8,740 nt of DNA from Desulfobacterales bacterium (GCA_030621655.1 JAUXHH010000059.1:1-8740); one strand, 5' to 3'; positions 1 through 5,822 are shown, counted from the stretch's first letter. Made by a program: numbers and translations. The notes: generated by a model from the letters alone, not told the origin.

Positions 1-725
1 TTATTCTTCACAAAATCGCTCTGCCCGCTAATCATACAGCAGAAATACTGCGACCATGGCTTATCCACATTGGTATCGACCAGAAGATGGCCAATGTTCT
101 TGGCCATCAATTCCTGTGGTCCGGGCGGAAAGGACATGAAGGCATCAATCTTGCCTTGCTTGAACAATTCCATGGCTTCGTCCTTTTTAACCCAAACATA
201 ATTGATGTCCGTGCGTGGATCAAGGCCAACATAGGCCACTATTGCTGAGAAAAAAATATGTGGCCCGCCATATTTAATAGCTCCCGCCCAGACAGTCTTT
301 CCCTTGAGGTCCCGGACCGAGTTGACCCGTTCACTGCCTACCAGCGCATAACATCCTACATGTAATCCTGCCAGAAATTTAAATGGGGGGTTCAGTTTTT
401 CAATATAGTACATCCCCTGCGCTACAAATTCCGGGCTTATGTCGAGAGCTCCGTCCTTAAGCAATTGTGGAGATTTCGTCCCGGGAGCACTCACATATTG
501 CACATCAGTGAACCCTTCCTCGTATAACAGAGGTTCGGCTACATGGATAGGTGCCCAGCAGGCCGGGCGCCACTGGCGAAGCCTTATTGTTGTTGTCTCG
601 GGCGGCGGCTCAACGGCTGCCATACCGTAATCACTGCCAATTCCTAAATAAGCAGCTGTACCAGTCAGTGCAGCTCTTTTCATGAATTCGCGTCGGTTTA
701 ATTCGTCAAATATCCAACTATTCAT
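1..725 (-). CDS. Tat-exported ABC-type substrate-binding protein, NMT1/SsuA/TauA-like (3' end outside window)
   Basis: An open frame starts at ATG 725-723 and runs off the window after 241 complete codons, so the C-terminus is missing. A good Shine-Dalgarno (AGGAGG, 733-738) lies 7 nt upstream. The N-terminus carries a twin-arginine motif, NRREFMK (residues 10-16), then a small-residue hydrophobic stretch, so export of a folded protein by Tat is likely. Visible family features are the start of the mature domain near RLRQWRPACWAP, GALDISPEF, the LAGLHVGCYAL and VRDLKGKTV strands, and PWSQYFCCM near the right end. These match NitT/TauT-type binding proteins of the NMT1/THI5-like superfamily, which bind small molecules such as sulfonates, nitrate or pyrimidines. 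The ligand cannot be read from sequence. No permease or ATPase gene is in view, so it may be a transport component or an orphan sensor partner. A duplicated attenuator leader shared with the kinase operon precedes it. Confidence 0.92.
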   Translation of the reverse strand, partial: MNSWIFDELNRREFMKRAALTGTAAYLGIGSDYGMAAVEPPPETTTIRLRQWRPACWAPIHVAEPLLYEEGFTDVQYVSAPGTKSPQLLKDGALDISPEFVAQGMYYIEKLNPPFKFLAGLHVGCYALVGSERVNSVRDLKGKTVWAGAIKYGGPHIFFSAIVAYVGLDPRTDINYVWVKKDEAMELFKQGKIDAFMSFPPGPQELMAKNIGHLLVDTNVDKPWSQYFCCMISGQSDFVKN

Positions 726-762
726 AAACACTCCTCCTGTTTTAATTGGTAAAAAAAATCGC

Positions 763-809
763 AAAAAAACAAAAGCCTCCATGGGAGAATGAAACCCAAT
801 AGAGGCTTT
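763..809 (-). terminator. Intrinsic terminator of attenuator leader, copy 1
   Basis: On the minus strand the 5' arm (809-795, AAAGCCTCTATTGGG) pairs with a 3' arm at 785-772, giving about 11 continuous pairs including one G-U, then a mismatch and two or more G-C pairs. A T-rich tail follows (TTTT G TTTTTTT, ending at 763). It lies between a predicted promoter and the start codon of the binding-protein gene, 37 nt before the ATG. It would therefore act as a conditional terminator, and would also stop read-through from the MORN gene. The 5' arm begins inside the stop codon of the leader ORF. Confidence 0.85.
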
Positions 810-840
810 AACAGAGTATTTTAATGAGTACCTCTTTCAT
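808..840 (-). CDS. Leader peptide, copy 1 (MKEVLIKILC)
   Basis: A 10-codon ORF reads ATG AAA GAG GTA CTC ATT AAA ATA CTC TGT TAA. A GGAG Shine-Dalgarno (850-853) is 9 nt upstream of the ATG. Its stop codon overlaps the first bases of the terminator 5' arm. The paralogous leader at 5700-5732 encodes MKEVLVKMPC with identical length and stop position. Of seven nucleotide differences, five are third-position; Val, Leu and Cys changes are synonymous, Ile/Val and Ile/Met are conservative, and Leu/Pro is the only radical one. This supports translation under selection. Placement directly before the terminator is typical of ribosome-mediated attenuation. The C-terminal Cys codon or the stop codon is the likely control point, which is inference. 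I do not recognise the peptide. Confidence 0.72.
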   Translation of the reverse strand: MKEVLIKILC

Positions 841-892
841 TGGAGATGTCTCCATTGTTGAGGTTTATGTCAATGCTTGTAGTTTAAATTTT

Positions 893-920
893 ATGTTAGA
901 AGAATTTAAGAAAAAGTCAA
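893..920 (-). promoter_or_regulatory. Predicted sigma70-type promoter for the binding-protein leader
   Basis: On the minus strand a -35 box TTGACT (915-920) and a -10 box TAACAT (893-898) are separated by 16 nt. Both boxes and the spacer length are preserved in the second leader copy (5785-5812) although the spacer sequence has diverged, which supports function. The predicted start is about 7 nt downstream, near 886. Confidence 0.65.
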
Positions 921-929
921 GATTAATTA

Positions 930-940
930 CCACATTGTGG
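930..940. promoter_or_regulatory. Palindrome CCACA-T-TGTGG upstream of -35
   Basis: A perfect 5-bp inverted repeat with one central base lies 9 nt upstream of the -35 box of the binding-protein promoter. Related sites are at 5823-5833 (CTACAACGTGG) and 7933-7943 (CCACAATGTGT), each just upstream of a predicted -35 box. It may be a transcription-factor site; the factor is unknown. Short palindromes do occur by chance in AT-rich spacers. Confidence 0.4.
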
Positions 941-1075
941 CTTGATGAAGGTATCAGTTAGATTTGATAATTTGAGTAAATTAACTCCTGGTTGGACTAG
1001 AGATTAAATTATGATTAGCATTGTATCTCTATAAATCAATATTGATGTTTAACTAATTGGGATTATTTTTTTCAG
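941..1075. other. Intergenic, MORN 3' flank; no gene seen
   Basis: Together with the leader block this completes the 350-base gap between the MORN gene and the binding-protein gene. It is AT-rich. A 12-bp perfect palindrome, ATCAATATTGAT, is at 1035-1046. I see no T-tailed hairpin after the MORN stop codon, so MORN transcripts may run on to the attenuator terminator at 763-809. No ORF with a credible ribosome binding site was found here. Confidence 0.5.
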
Positions 1076-2443
1076 CTAATCAGGTTTTTTTTGTCCTACA
1101 TACATATCATACATCCAATGACCGGTTTTCCCTTTCCCGCCAGGAGTTCCTTCAACTCCTCTACCGTGTTTTTCCCCTTCCTTGAACTCCCCAATATATT
1201 GTGTGCCACTGGACATCGTTAATGTTCCCTGACCGTTGAATTTTCCTTCCTGGAACTCCCCTACATATTGCGTACCACTTGGTAATATTAAGGTCCCCTG
1301 ACCGTTAAATTTACCATCCTGGAACTCCCCTACATATTGCTCTCCACGGGGAAAGGTAAATGTTCCCTGACCATGGAATTTGCCATCCTGGAACTCCCCT
1401 GCATATTTCTCGCCACCAGGATATATAAATGTTCCTTGACCTTGAATTTTCCCATCCTTATACTTCCCTACATATTGCTCACCATCAGGATATGTAAATG
1501 TCCCTTGACCGTTGAATTTACCATCCTGGAACTCCCCTACATATTTCTCGCCATCAGGATATGTTAATGTACCTTGACCGTGTTTCTTCCCCTCTTTCCA
1601 TTGCCCTTCGTATTTCTCGCCACCAGGATATATAAATGTTCCTTGACCGTTGAATTTACCATCCTGGAACTCCCCTACATATTTCTCGCCATCAGGATGT
1701 GTCACTGTTCCTTGCCCGTGTTTTTTCCCATCCTTGTACTCCCCAACATACTGTGTTCCACTGAGAAAGATATAAGCTCCTTGACTGTGAATTTTCCCAT
1801 CCTTGAAAATTCCAACATACTTCTCGCCATCAGGATGAATTAATGTTCCTTTACCGTTGAATTTGCCATCCCGGAACTCCCCTTCATATTTCTCGCCATC
1901 AGGATATGTTAATGTTCCTTGGCCGTGAATTTTCCCATCCTTGTACTTCCCTGCATATATTTTACCATCAAGAAAGGTATATGTTCCTTGACCGATACAT
2001 TTGCCACCCTGGAACTCCCCAACATATTTCTCGCCATCAGGATATGTTAAAGTTCCTTGGCCGTGTTTTCTCCCACCTCTCCATTCCCCTTCATATTTCT
2101 CGCCATCAGGAGTTGTTAAAGTTCCTTGGCCGTGTATTTTCCCATCTTTCCATTCCCCTTCATATTTCTCGCCATCAGAATGTGTTATGGTTCCCTGGCC
2201 GTGTTTTTTCCCTTCCTTAAACTCCCCTAGATATTGTGAGCCACTAGAATATGTTAATGTTCCTTGACCGTTGAAATTTCCACCCTTGAACTCCCCTAGA
2301 TATTTTGTGCCGCTAGAATATGTTAATGCTCCTTGACCGTTCTCACAATCACCCTCAACGCATATTCCACCGTTATATCCAAGTGTTAAACCTGGAGAGA
2401 GAAAGATGATGAGAAGGATTAGCAAGAAAGGAAGTCTTTTCAT
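1076..2443 (-). CDS. Secreted MORN-repeat protein, 17 repeats
   Basis: 455 residues. Residues 1-22 form a Sec signal peptide (MKRLP, hydrophobic core LLILLIIFL, then SPGLTLG). No lipobox cysteine is present. A short segment with two cysteines (CVEGDC) precedes 17 MORN repeats of exactly 23 residues (residues 35-425), with a consensus like HGQGTLTYPDGEKYVGEFQDGKF. A 30-residue tail ends GHWMYDMYVGQKKPD. MORN repeats build elongated beta-hairpin solenoids that bind lipids or proteins; here the location should be periplasmic or extracellular. No catalytic domain is attached, so function is unknown. It lies 116 nt after the cyclase gene on the same strand with no clear terminator between them and may be co-transcribed. 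No convincing Shine-Dalgarno precedes the ATG; a small GC-rich hairpin sits there instead (2455-2468). Confidence 0.93.
   Translation of the reverse strand: MKRLPFLLILLIIFLSPGLTLGYNGGICVEGDCENGQGALTYSSGTKYLGEFKGGNFNGQGTLTYSSGSQYLGEFKEGKKHGQGTITHSDGEKYEGEWKDGKIHGQGTLTTPDGEKYEGEWRGGRKHGQGTLTYPDGEKYVGEFQGGKCIGQGTYTFLDGKIYAGKYKDGKIHGQGTLTYPDGEKYEGEFRDGKFNGKGTLIHPDGEKYVGIFKDGKIHSQGAYIFLSGTQYVGEYKDGKKHGQGTVTHPDGEKYVGEFQDGKFNGQGTFIYPGGEKYEGQWKEGKKHGQGTLTYPDGEKYVGEFQDGKFNGQGTFTYPDGEQYVGKYKDGKIQGQGTFIYPGGEKYAGEFQDGKFHGQGTFTFPRGEQYVGEFQDGKFNGQGTLILPSGTQYVGEFQEGKFNGQGTLTMSSGTQYIGEFKEGEKHGRGVEGTPGGKGKTGHWMYDMYVGQKKPD
1169..2341 (-). repeat. 17 x 69-bp coding tandem repeat (MORN)
   Basis: Seventeen 69-bp units encode the 23-residue MORN repeats without any change in unit length. 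Similarity is uneven. A block around 1503-1562 recurs nearly unchanged 138 bp away, around 1641-1700, equal to two units, which points to recent duplication of a two-repeat module. Units starting HGQGT and NGQGT often alternate, also consistent with a two-unit step. Copy number may vary between strains. Confidence 0.9.
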
Positions 2444-2454
2444 GTCAATTGTAT

Positions 2455-2468
2455 ACCGGACACCCGGT
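2455..2468 (-). promoter_or_regulatory. Small hairpin in front of the MORN start codon
   Basis: The plus strand reads ACCGG-ACAC-CCGGT, a 5-bp GC-rich stem with a 4-base loop. It ends 11 nt before the MORN ATG, roughly where a Shine-Dalgarno would be expected, and no purine-rich site is visible. It could influence translation or be an operator half-site pair. The short stem makes chance plausible. Confidence 0.3.
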
Positions 2469-2559
2469 TTCCGCCCAACCTTTAGAAGTCTATCAACTTA
2501 AGCCTGTAGAGCATTTTTGAGCTGCAAATCCTTTTAATATACCCCCAATAGGCAGCAGC

Positions 2560-3687
2560 TTAATCAGCCTGACCATCTTTAAACCTAATCACGTTAAATG
2601 AATTGATTGGCTTAGAAAAACCTTTTAATTCAAGTAATCCCAAGGGCTCTGTTTCAACAATATCTTCAATGTGGGATAATGTTTTTTGATTGATTATTAT
2701 CTGAGGTCCCTTGGCCTCATCGCAGAGACGGGAAGCCAGATTTGCAACAGTGCCTATTGTGCTGTAATTCCACCTGCCTCCAAAGCCTATGGCCCCGATC
2801 GTGGCATAGCCATGAGCGATGCCAAAACCGCAGTCAAGTTCATAGCCGCGCTTCTGCCATTGCATTTTCAGATTTGCCATCTGTTCACGCATGGCAATAA
2901 CCATTCGGATGGCAATTTCTGTCGGGTTTGGTACAGGGACTGGATCATTGAATATTACCATTATCCCGTCACTGACAAAATGATCAATTGTACCATCAAA
3001 TTTTTGTATAAGAGCCCCCATCTCAGCATGGTATTCGTTCAGAACTGTCATTATTTCTTCCGGCTCAGACACCTGCGAAAAAGCAGTGAAACCGCGAAGA
3101 TCAATATAAACAACCGTTACCGCACTACGATGGGGCTTCAAAGGATCGACGGCTTCACCAGCCAAGACCATTTCAGCCAAATGGGGCGAGAGGAAACGTT
3201 TCAAATTACCCATTTTTTCAAGTTGAGCAAGTTGTTCTTCAACCCGACTCTCAAGTTTTTTATTCCACTCAGCGAGTTCAGCTTTCTGATCCTGGGTTGT
3301 ATCGTAATATTCTTTTACCCTGAGAAGAGAACGGACACGGGCCAACAGTTCTTGTTGATTGACTGGTTTGCCAAGAAAGTCATCGGCACCGGCTTCTATT
3401 CCCTTGGTCCTTTCCTGGGAAGGATCCAAGGCTGTTACCATAACCACTGGCAGTATTTCAGTTGCCGGATTTTGACGGATCCTCTGACAGACTTCATAGC
3501 CGTTCATCCCCGGCATCATGATATCGAGTAGTACAAGATCAGGACAATCAGCATCTATCCGCGCCAGAGCTTCATGTCCTGATTCAGCTGTAGCAACTTC
3601 ATAGCCTTTTACAGTTAATAAATCAGTCAGTAGCTTGACGTTCCCGGGAGTGTCGTCCACCACCAGTATTTTGCGAGGTTGGGTCAT
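2560..3687 (-). CDS. Response regulator with class III adenylate/guanylate cyclase output domain
   Basis: 375 residues. The N-terminal receiver (about 1-122) has the acidic pair D11/D12, phospho-acceptor D55 in LLDIMMPG, T85 and K107 (GKP). A charged helix likely forms a coiled-coil linker (about 128-165). The class III cyclase domain (about 186-370) keeps both metal aspartates, D196 in VYIDLRGF and D240 in VSDG, and the transition-state pair N316 and R320 in NLASRL. Substrate-selecting positions differ from canonical adenylyl cyclases: H236 replaces the usual Lys and S309 sits at the Asp/Thr position. I recall a bacterial subfamily with FNDPVP after the second Asp that also lacks the Lys, so activity is plausible but cAMP versus cGMP is open. 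It starts 16 nt after the receiver gene, with GAGAGG upstream of its ATG, and probably answers the kinase encoded two genes upstream. Confidence 0.93.
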   Translation of the reverse strand: MTQPRKILVVDDTPGNVKLLTDLLTVKGYEVATAESGHEALARIDADCPDLVLLDIMMPGMNGYEVCQRIRQNPATEILPVVMVTALDPSQERTKGIEAGADDFLGKPVNQQELLARVRSLLRVKEYYDTTQDQKAELAEWNKKLESRVEEQLAQLEKMGNLKRFLSPHLAEMVLAGEAVDPLKPHRSAVTVVYIDLRGFTAFSQVSEPEEIMTVLNEYHAEMGALIQKFDGTIDHFVSDGIMVIFNDPVPVPNPTEIAIRMVIAMREQMANLKMQWQKRGYELDCGFGIAHGYATIGAIGFGGRWNYSTIGTVANLASRLCDEAKGPQIIINQKTLSHIEDIVETEPLGLLELKGFSKPINSFNVIRFKDGQAD

Positions 3688-3703
3688 TCGTTTTGCCTCT
3701 CAA

Positions 3704-4075
3704 TTAAACTTCCAATAAACGGCGAACTTCATCAAGAAATCCCTTTATTTCAATCGGTTTCCTCTGGTAGCTGTTAAAGCCTGCCGCCATAATATCCTTG
3801 CTGTCCTGGGTCATGACAGAGGCGGTAACGGCTATCACCGGAATCTTCTGGGTAATGGGATCTGCACGCAGAACTTTAAGCGCTTCAATGCCATTCATTC
3901 CCGGAAGCTGAATATCCATGAGAATGAGTGCCGGTTGTGACTCCCTGGCTATCAGAATGCCATCCTCAGCAGTTTCCGACTCCAGGGTCTGGTAACCCTT
4001 AACCTGAAGCAGGTCCCTGACCAGTTTCATATTTTTTTCATTGTCCTCAACAATAAGAATCAGCTCTCCTGGCAT
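3704..4075 (-). CDS. Single-domain response regulator, DivK/CheY-like
   Basis: 123 residues, a lone receiver. E10/D11 bind Mg, D54 in LMDIQLPGMNG is the phospho-acceptor, T84 is the switch residue and K106 (RKP) is conserved. There is no output domain, so it should act by protein contact or as a phosphate shuttle or sink. An upstream in-frame ATG at 4135 exists, but ATG 4075 is preferred: the receiver fold begins right there (GELILIVEDN) and GGAGGA lies 3 nt upstream. The chosen start overlaps the end of the kinase gene by 16 nt, so translation is probably coupled. With the kinase and the receiver-cyclase it forms a branched pathway: one kinase and two receivers. Confidence 0.93.
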   Translation of the reverse strand: MPGELILIVEDNEKNMKLVRDLLQVKGYQTLESETAEDGILIARESQPALILMDIQLPGMNGIEALKVLRADPITQKIPVIAVTASVMTQDSKDIMAAGFNSYQRKPIEIKGFLDEVRRLLEV

Positions 4076-5571
4076 GGCTCCTCCGGTAAAACAAAGGTAA
4101 AGGTTGAACCTTCCCCCAAGGCGCTTATCACCCATATTCTGCCGCCATGGAGTTCCACAAATTTCTTTGTCAGGGTCAGGCCGAGACCGGTTCCTTCGTG
4201 TGCCCGATTGCTATCATCACGAACCTGGCGGAATTCCTCGAAAACCCGAACTTGATCATCAGAGGAGATTCCCACACCGGTATCACTGACCGAAATTTCA
4301 ACATTGTCATTATCGAGTTTGGCATTAACACTGATACTGCCACCATCTGGAGTAAATTTCACTGCATTGGAAAGCAGATTTAAGAGAATCTGTTTAAACT
4401 TGCGTTCATCTCCCGTAAATGTTTCGAGTTGCTCATCCACTTCCAGATTAACGGCAATACCATGCCGGCTGGCCCGTTGCTTGATCAGGGTTAATGCATT
4501 TTCAATGGCAAGAGGCATAGAAAATTCACTGATATCCAGTTCCATGCGGCCGGCATCTACTTTGGAAAGATCAAGGATATCATTAATCAGGGACAGGAGG
4601 TGATTGCCTGAAGAATTGATGTCCTGGGCATACTCCATCTGTTTTTCATTCAGTTCGCCAAACAGTTCCTCTTCCAGCATCTGGGAAAATCCGATAATCG
4701 CGTTAAGTGGAGTACGCAACTCATGTGACATATGGGCAAGAAACTCAGACTTATGACGGTTGGCAGTTTCAATCCGAAGATATAATTCACTTAACTCATT
4801 GTTCATTTTATTTACGTTGTCAGCAAGAGTCCCCAGCTCGTCTTTATTGACAACTTCTACATGTTGGGAGAAGTCTCCGGAAGCAATCTGTTGCAATCGG
4901 GTATCTATCCTCTTAATCGGTTCCATAAGCGAAAAGGAAATTGCATATCCCAGAAAAAGGGCCAGGCCAATGCTCATGACTACCAGCCAAATAAACACCC
5001 GACGTGAGGTTTTATAAGCGTGCTGAGTTTCATCTATTTTCCCCAGCATGTCAGACTCAGCCCTGTTCACTATCTCGTTTGTAAGAAGTTCAAGTCGGTC
5101 TGCCAATGGAGTTGCCTGCCTGAGCCTAAGTTCTAGAGCCTCAGTAGTCTTCCCGGCTTGGATCAACTCGATAACCTTCGTCATCACTTCAACCAGCATA
5201 GCATGCTCCTTCTGGATTCTGGCGAAAATCTCGACCTCATCTTCTGTAACAAACTGAACCCTCTCAAGATCGTACCTGAATTGATGTATTTGCCTGAGGG
5301 CACTCTCAAGCTGTCGATCATCCGGGCTGATGAGTGCGGTTGTGACCAAATAAAGCTGGCTTGTGGTGTCATGCTGGAGTTGGCGGAAAGCTGCGGTCTT
5401 CCTATGAAGTTTTGTCAGATCTCCCACACGAAGGTTGACACCATTGAAAACCTGCAGGCCAGCAATGCCGAACAGGATAAGCAGGGCCACAATGGCAAAA
5501 AAAGCATTCAGCAGTTTGGCATGAACAGTTGCCGGAATCCTGGCGAAAAGATTAGACATCCAGTTTTTCAA
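4060..5571 (-). CDS. Membrane sensor histidine kinase with HAMP domain
   Basis: 503 residues from a TTG start. Membrane segment 1 covers about 19-42. A periplasmic helical region follows (about 43-190), resembling four-helix-bundle MCP/CHASE3-like sensors. Membrane segment 2 covers about 192-215 and HAMP about 216-268. The HisKA H-box FLAHMSHELRTPLN has the phospho-acceptor H283. HATPase_c shows the N-box with N402, the G1 box DTGVGI from D430 and the G2 box GTGLGL. It has no receiver of its own; two receivers are encoded directly downstream. TTG at 5571 has GGGGGAG (5576-5582) with a 4-nt spacer; the in-frame ATG at 5559 would leave about 16 nt, and an upstream in-frame stop excludes a longer protein. 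The gene sits behind attenuator leader copy 2. The signal is unknown. Confidence 0.93.
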   Translation of the reverse strand: MKNWMSNLFARIPATVHAKLLNAFFAIVALLILFGIAGLQVFNGVNLRVGDLTKLHRKTAAFRQLQHDTTSQLYLVTTALISPDDRQLESALRQIHQFRYDLERVQFVTEDEVEIFARIQKEHAMLVEVMTKVIELIQAGKTTEALELRLRQATPLADRLELLTNEIVNRAESDMLGKIDETQHAYKTSRRVFIWLVVMSIGLALFLGYAISFSLMEPIKRIDTRLQQIASGDFSQHVEVVNKDELGTLADNVNKMNNELSELYLRIETANRHKSEFLAHMSHELRTPLNAIIGFSQMLEEELFGELNEKQMEYAQDINSSGNHLLSLINDILDLSKVDAGRMELDISEFSMPLAIENALTLIKQRASRHGIAVNLEVDEQLETFTGDERKFKQILLNLLSNAVKFTPDGGSISVNAKLDNDNVEISVSDTGVGISSDDQVRVFEEFRQVRDDSNRAHEGTGLGLTLTKKFVELHGGRIWVISALGEGSTFTFVLPEEPCQES

Positions 5572-5615
5572 ATTACTCCCCCACTTCGATCATCATTTAA
5601 ACTTACACCATATTT

Positions 5616-5639
5616 CTCTTTACACCTCTCTTTACACCT
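5616..5639 (-). repeat. Perfect 12-bp tandem duplication in kinase 5' UTR
   Basis: The plus strand reads CTCTTTACACCT twice without a gap (minus strand AGGTGTAAAGAG twice). A degenerate third copy (ACTTACACCA, 5601-5610) lies downstream. The repeat falls between the attenuator terminator and the kinase Shine-Dalgarno, in the part of the 5' UTR that the binding-protein gene lacks. It could be a protein-binding site or a simple slippage duplication. Confidence 0.6.
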
Positions 5640-5654
5640 TAAAAAAATAACCGC

Positions 5655-5700
5655 AAAAAAAACAAGCCTCCATTGGGGGCAAGGAACCCAATGGAGGCTT
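5655..5700 (-). terminator. Intrinsic terminator of attenuator leader, copy 2
   Basis: The arms AAGCCTCCATTGGG (5700-5687) and its exact complement (5677-5664) form a perfect 14-bp stem with a 9-nt loop. One G and then eight Ts follow (5662-5655). This is a strong Rho-independent terminator placed upstream of the kinase start codon rather than after a gene, as expected for an attenuator. It ends 83 nt before the TTG start. Confidence 0.92.
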
Positions 5701-5732
5701 TAGCAGGGCATTTTGACAAGAACCTCTTTCAT
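5700..5732 (-). CDS. Leader peptide, copy 2 (MKEVLVKMPC)
   Basis: A 10-codon ORF reads ATG AAA GAG GTT CTT GTC AAA ATG CCC TGC TAA. GGAG (5742-5745) lies 9 nt upstream of the ATG. It aligns codon by codon with the leader at 808-840, and its stop codon touches the first base of the terminator 5' arm. A ribosome paused at the Cys or stop codon would cover much of that arm and so block the terminator. A ribosome that never loads, or that leaves promptly, would allow termination. Mechanism is inferred; the paired coding signature is seen directly. Confidence 0.72.
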   Translation of the reverse strand: MKEVLVKMPC

Positions 5733-5784
5733 TGGAGATGTCTCCTTTATTGAGGTTTGTGGCAATGTTTATGGCTTAAAGTTT

Positions 5785-5812
5785 ATGTTAGAAAAATAAA
5801 ATAAAAAGTCAA
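5785..5812 (-). promoter_or_regulatory. Predicted sigma70-type promoter for the kinase operon
   Basis: On the minus strand TTGACT (5807-5812) and TAACAT (5785-5790) are 16 nt apart, the same as in copy 1. The predicted start point is near 5778, giving a 5' UTR of about 207 nt containing the attenuator. Confidence 0.65.
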
Positions 5813-5822
5813 GCAGAAAGCA

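Larger units (their letters stand above)
763..920 (-). repeat. Duplicated promoter and attenuator leader, copy 1
   Basis: This 158-bp block is repeated in the same orientation at 5655-5812. Aligned from the -35 box, the copies agree at 114 of the first 140 positions without gaps; the terminator 3' arm then shifts by one base. A 24-nt run is identical (830-853 here, 5722-5745 there), covering the Shine-Dalgarno hairpin and the first codons of the leader ORF. Order on the minus strand: -35/-10, predicted start near 886, ACCTC (860-864) able to pair with GAGGT (830-834), GGAG-ACAT-CTCC hairpin (842-853), leader ORF, terminator. The RNA from start point to terminator end is about 124 nt. It is not a mobile element: no transposase and no inverted ends are seen. 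Confidence 0.88.
5655..5812 (-). repeat. Duplicated promoter and attenuator leader, copy 2
   Basis: This is the second copy of the block at 763-920, with the same length and order of elements. The outer helix is a base pair longer here: AACCTC (5752-5757) pairs with GAGGTT (5721-5726). The GGAG-ACAT-CTCC hairpin (5734-5745) hides the Shine-Dalgarno of the leader ORF. CCAATG over the leader start codon (5730-5735) can instead pair with CATTGG of the terminator arm (5688-5693). In copy 1 the equivalent partner is TATTGG, so the pairing survives as a G-U. These exclusive pairings support a regulated leader RNA. Confidence 0.88.

Noticed and set aside
763..920. Leader as a c-di-GMP-I (GEMM) or TPP riboswitch
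   Set aside because: The strings GAAAGAG and AAAGCCTC recall GEMM, but the receptor-loop and second-helix motifs are absent. No TPP-type CTGAGA or ACCTGATCTGGATAATGCCAGCG-like core is present. The conserved ORF explains the core better.
1337..2267. Plus-strand ORFs across the MORN gene
   Set aside because: They are antisense shadows of the repeat array, low-complexity and repetitive in the same period.
1169..2341. CRISPR-like array
   Set aside because: The 69-bp periodicity is fully coding, has no unique spacers, and translates to MORN repeats.
2686..3531. 281-codon plus-strand ORF
   Set aside because: It lies entirely antisense to the receiver-cyclase gene, whose family motifs are intact; no ribosome site and no recognisable protein.
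4076..4135. Upstream start extending the lone receiver by 20 residues
   Set aside because: The extension lies inside the kinase ATPase region and is not receiver-like; ATG 4075 has GGAGGA in front of it.
5184..5372. 62-codon minus-strand ORF inside the kinase gene
   Set aside because: It is an out-of-frame shadow of the kinase sensor domain with no supporting features.
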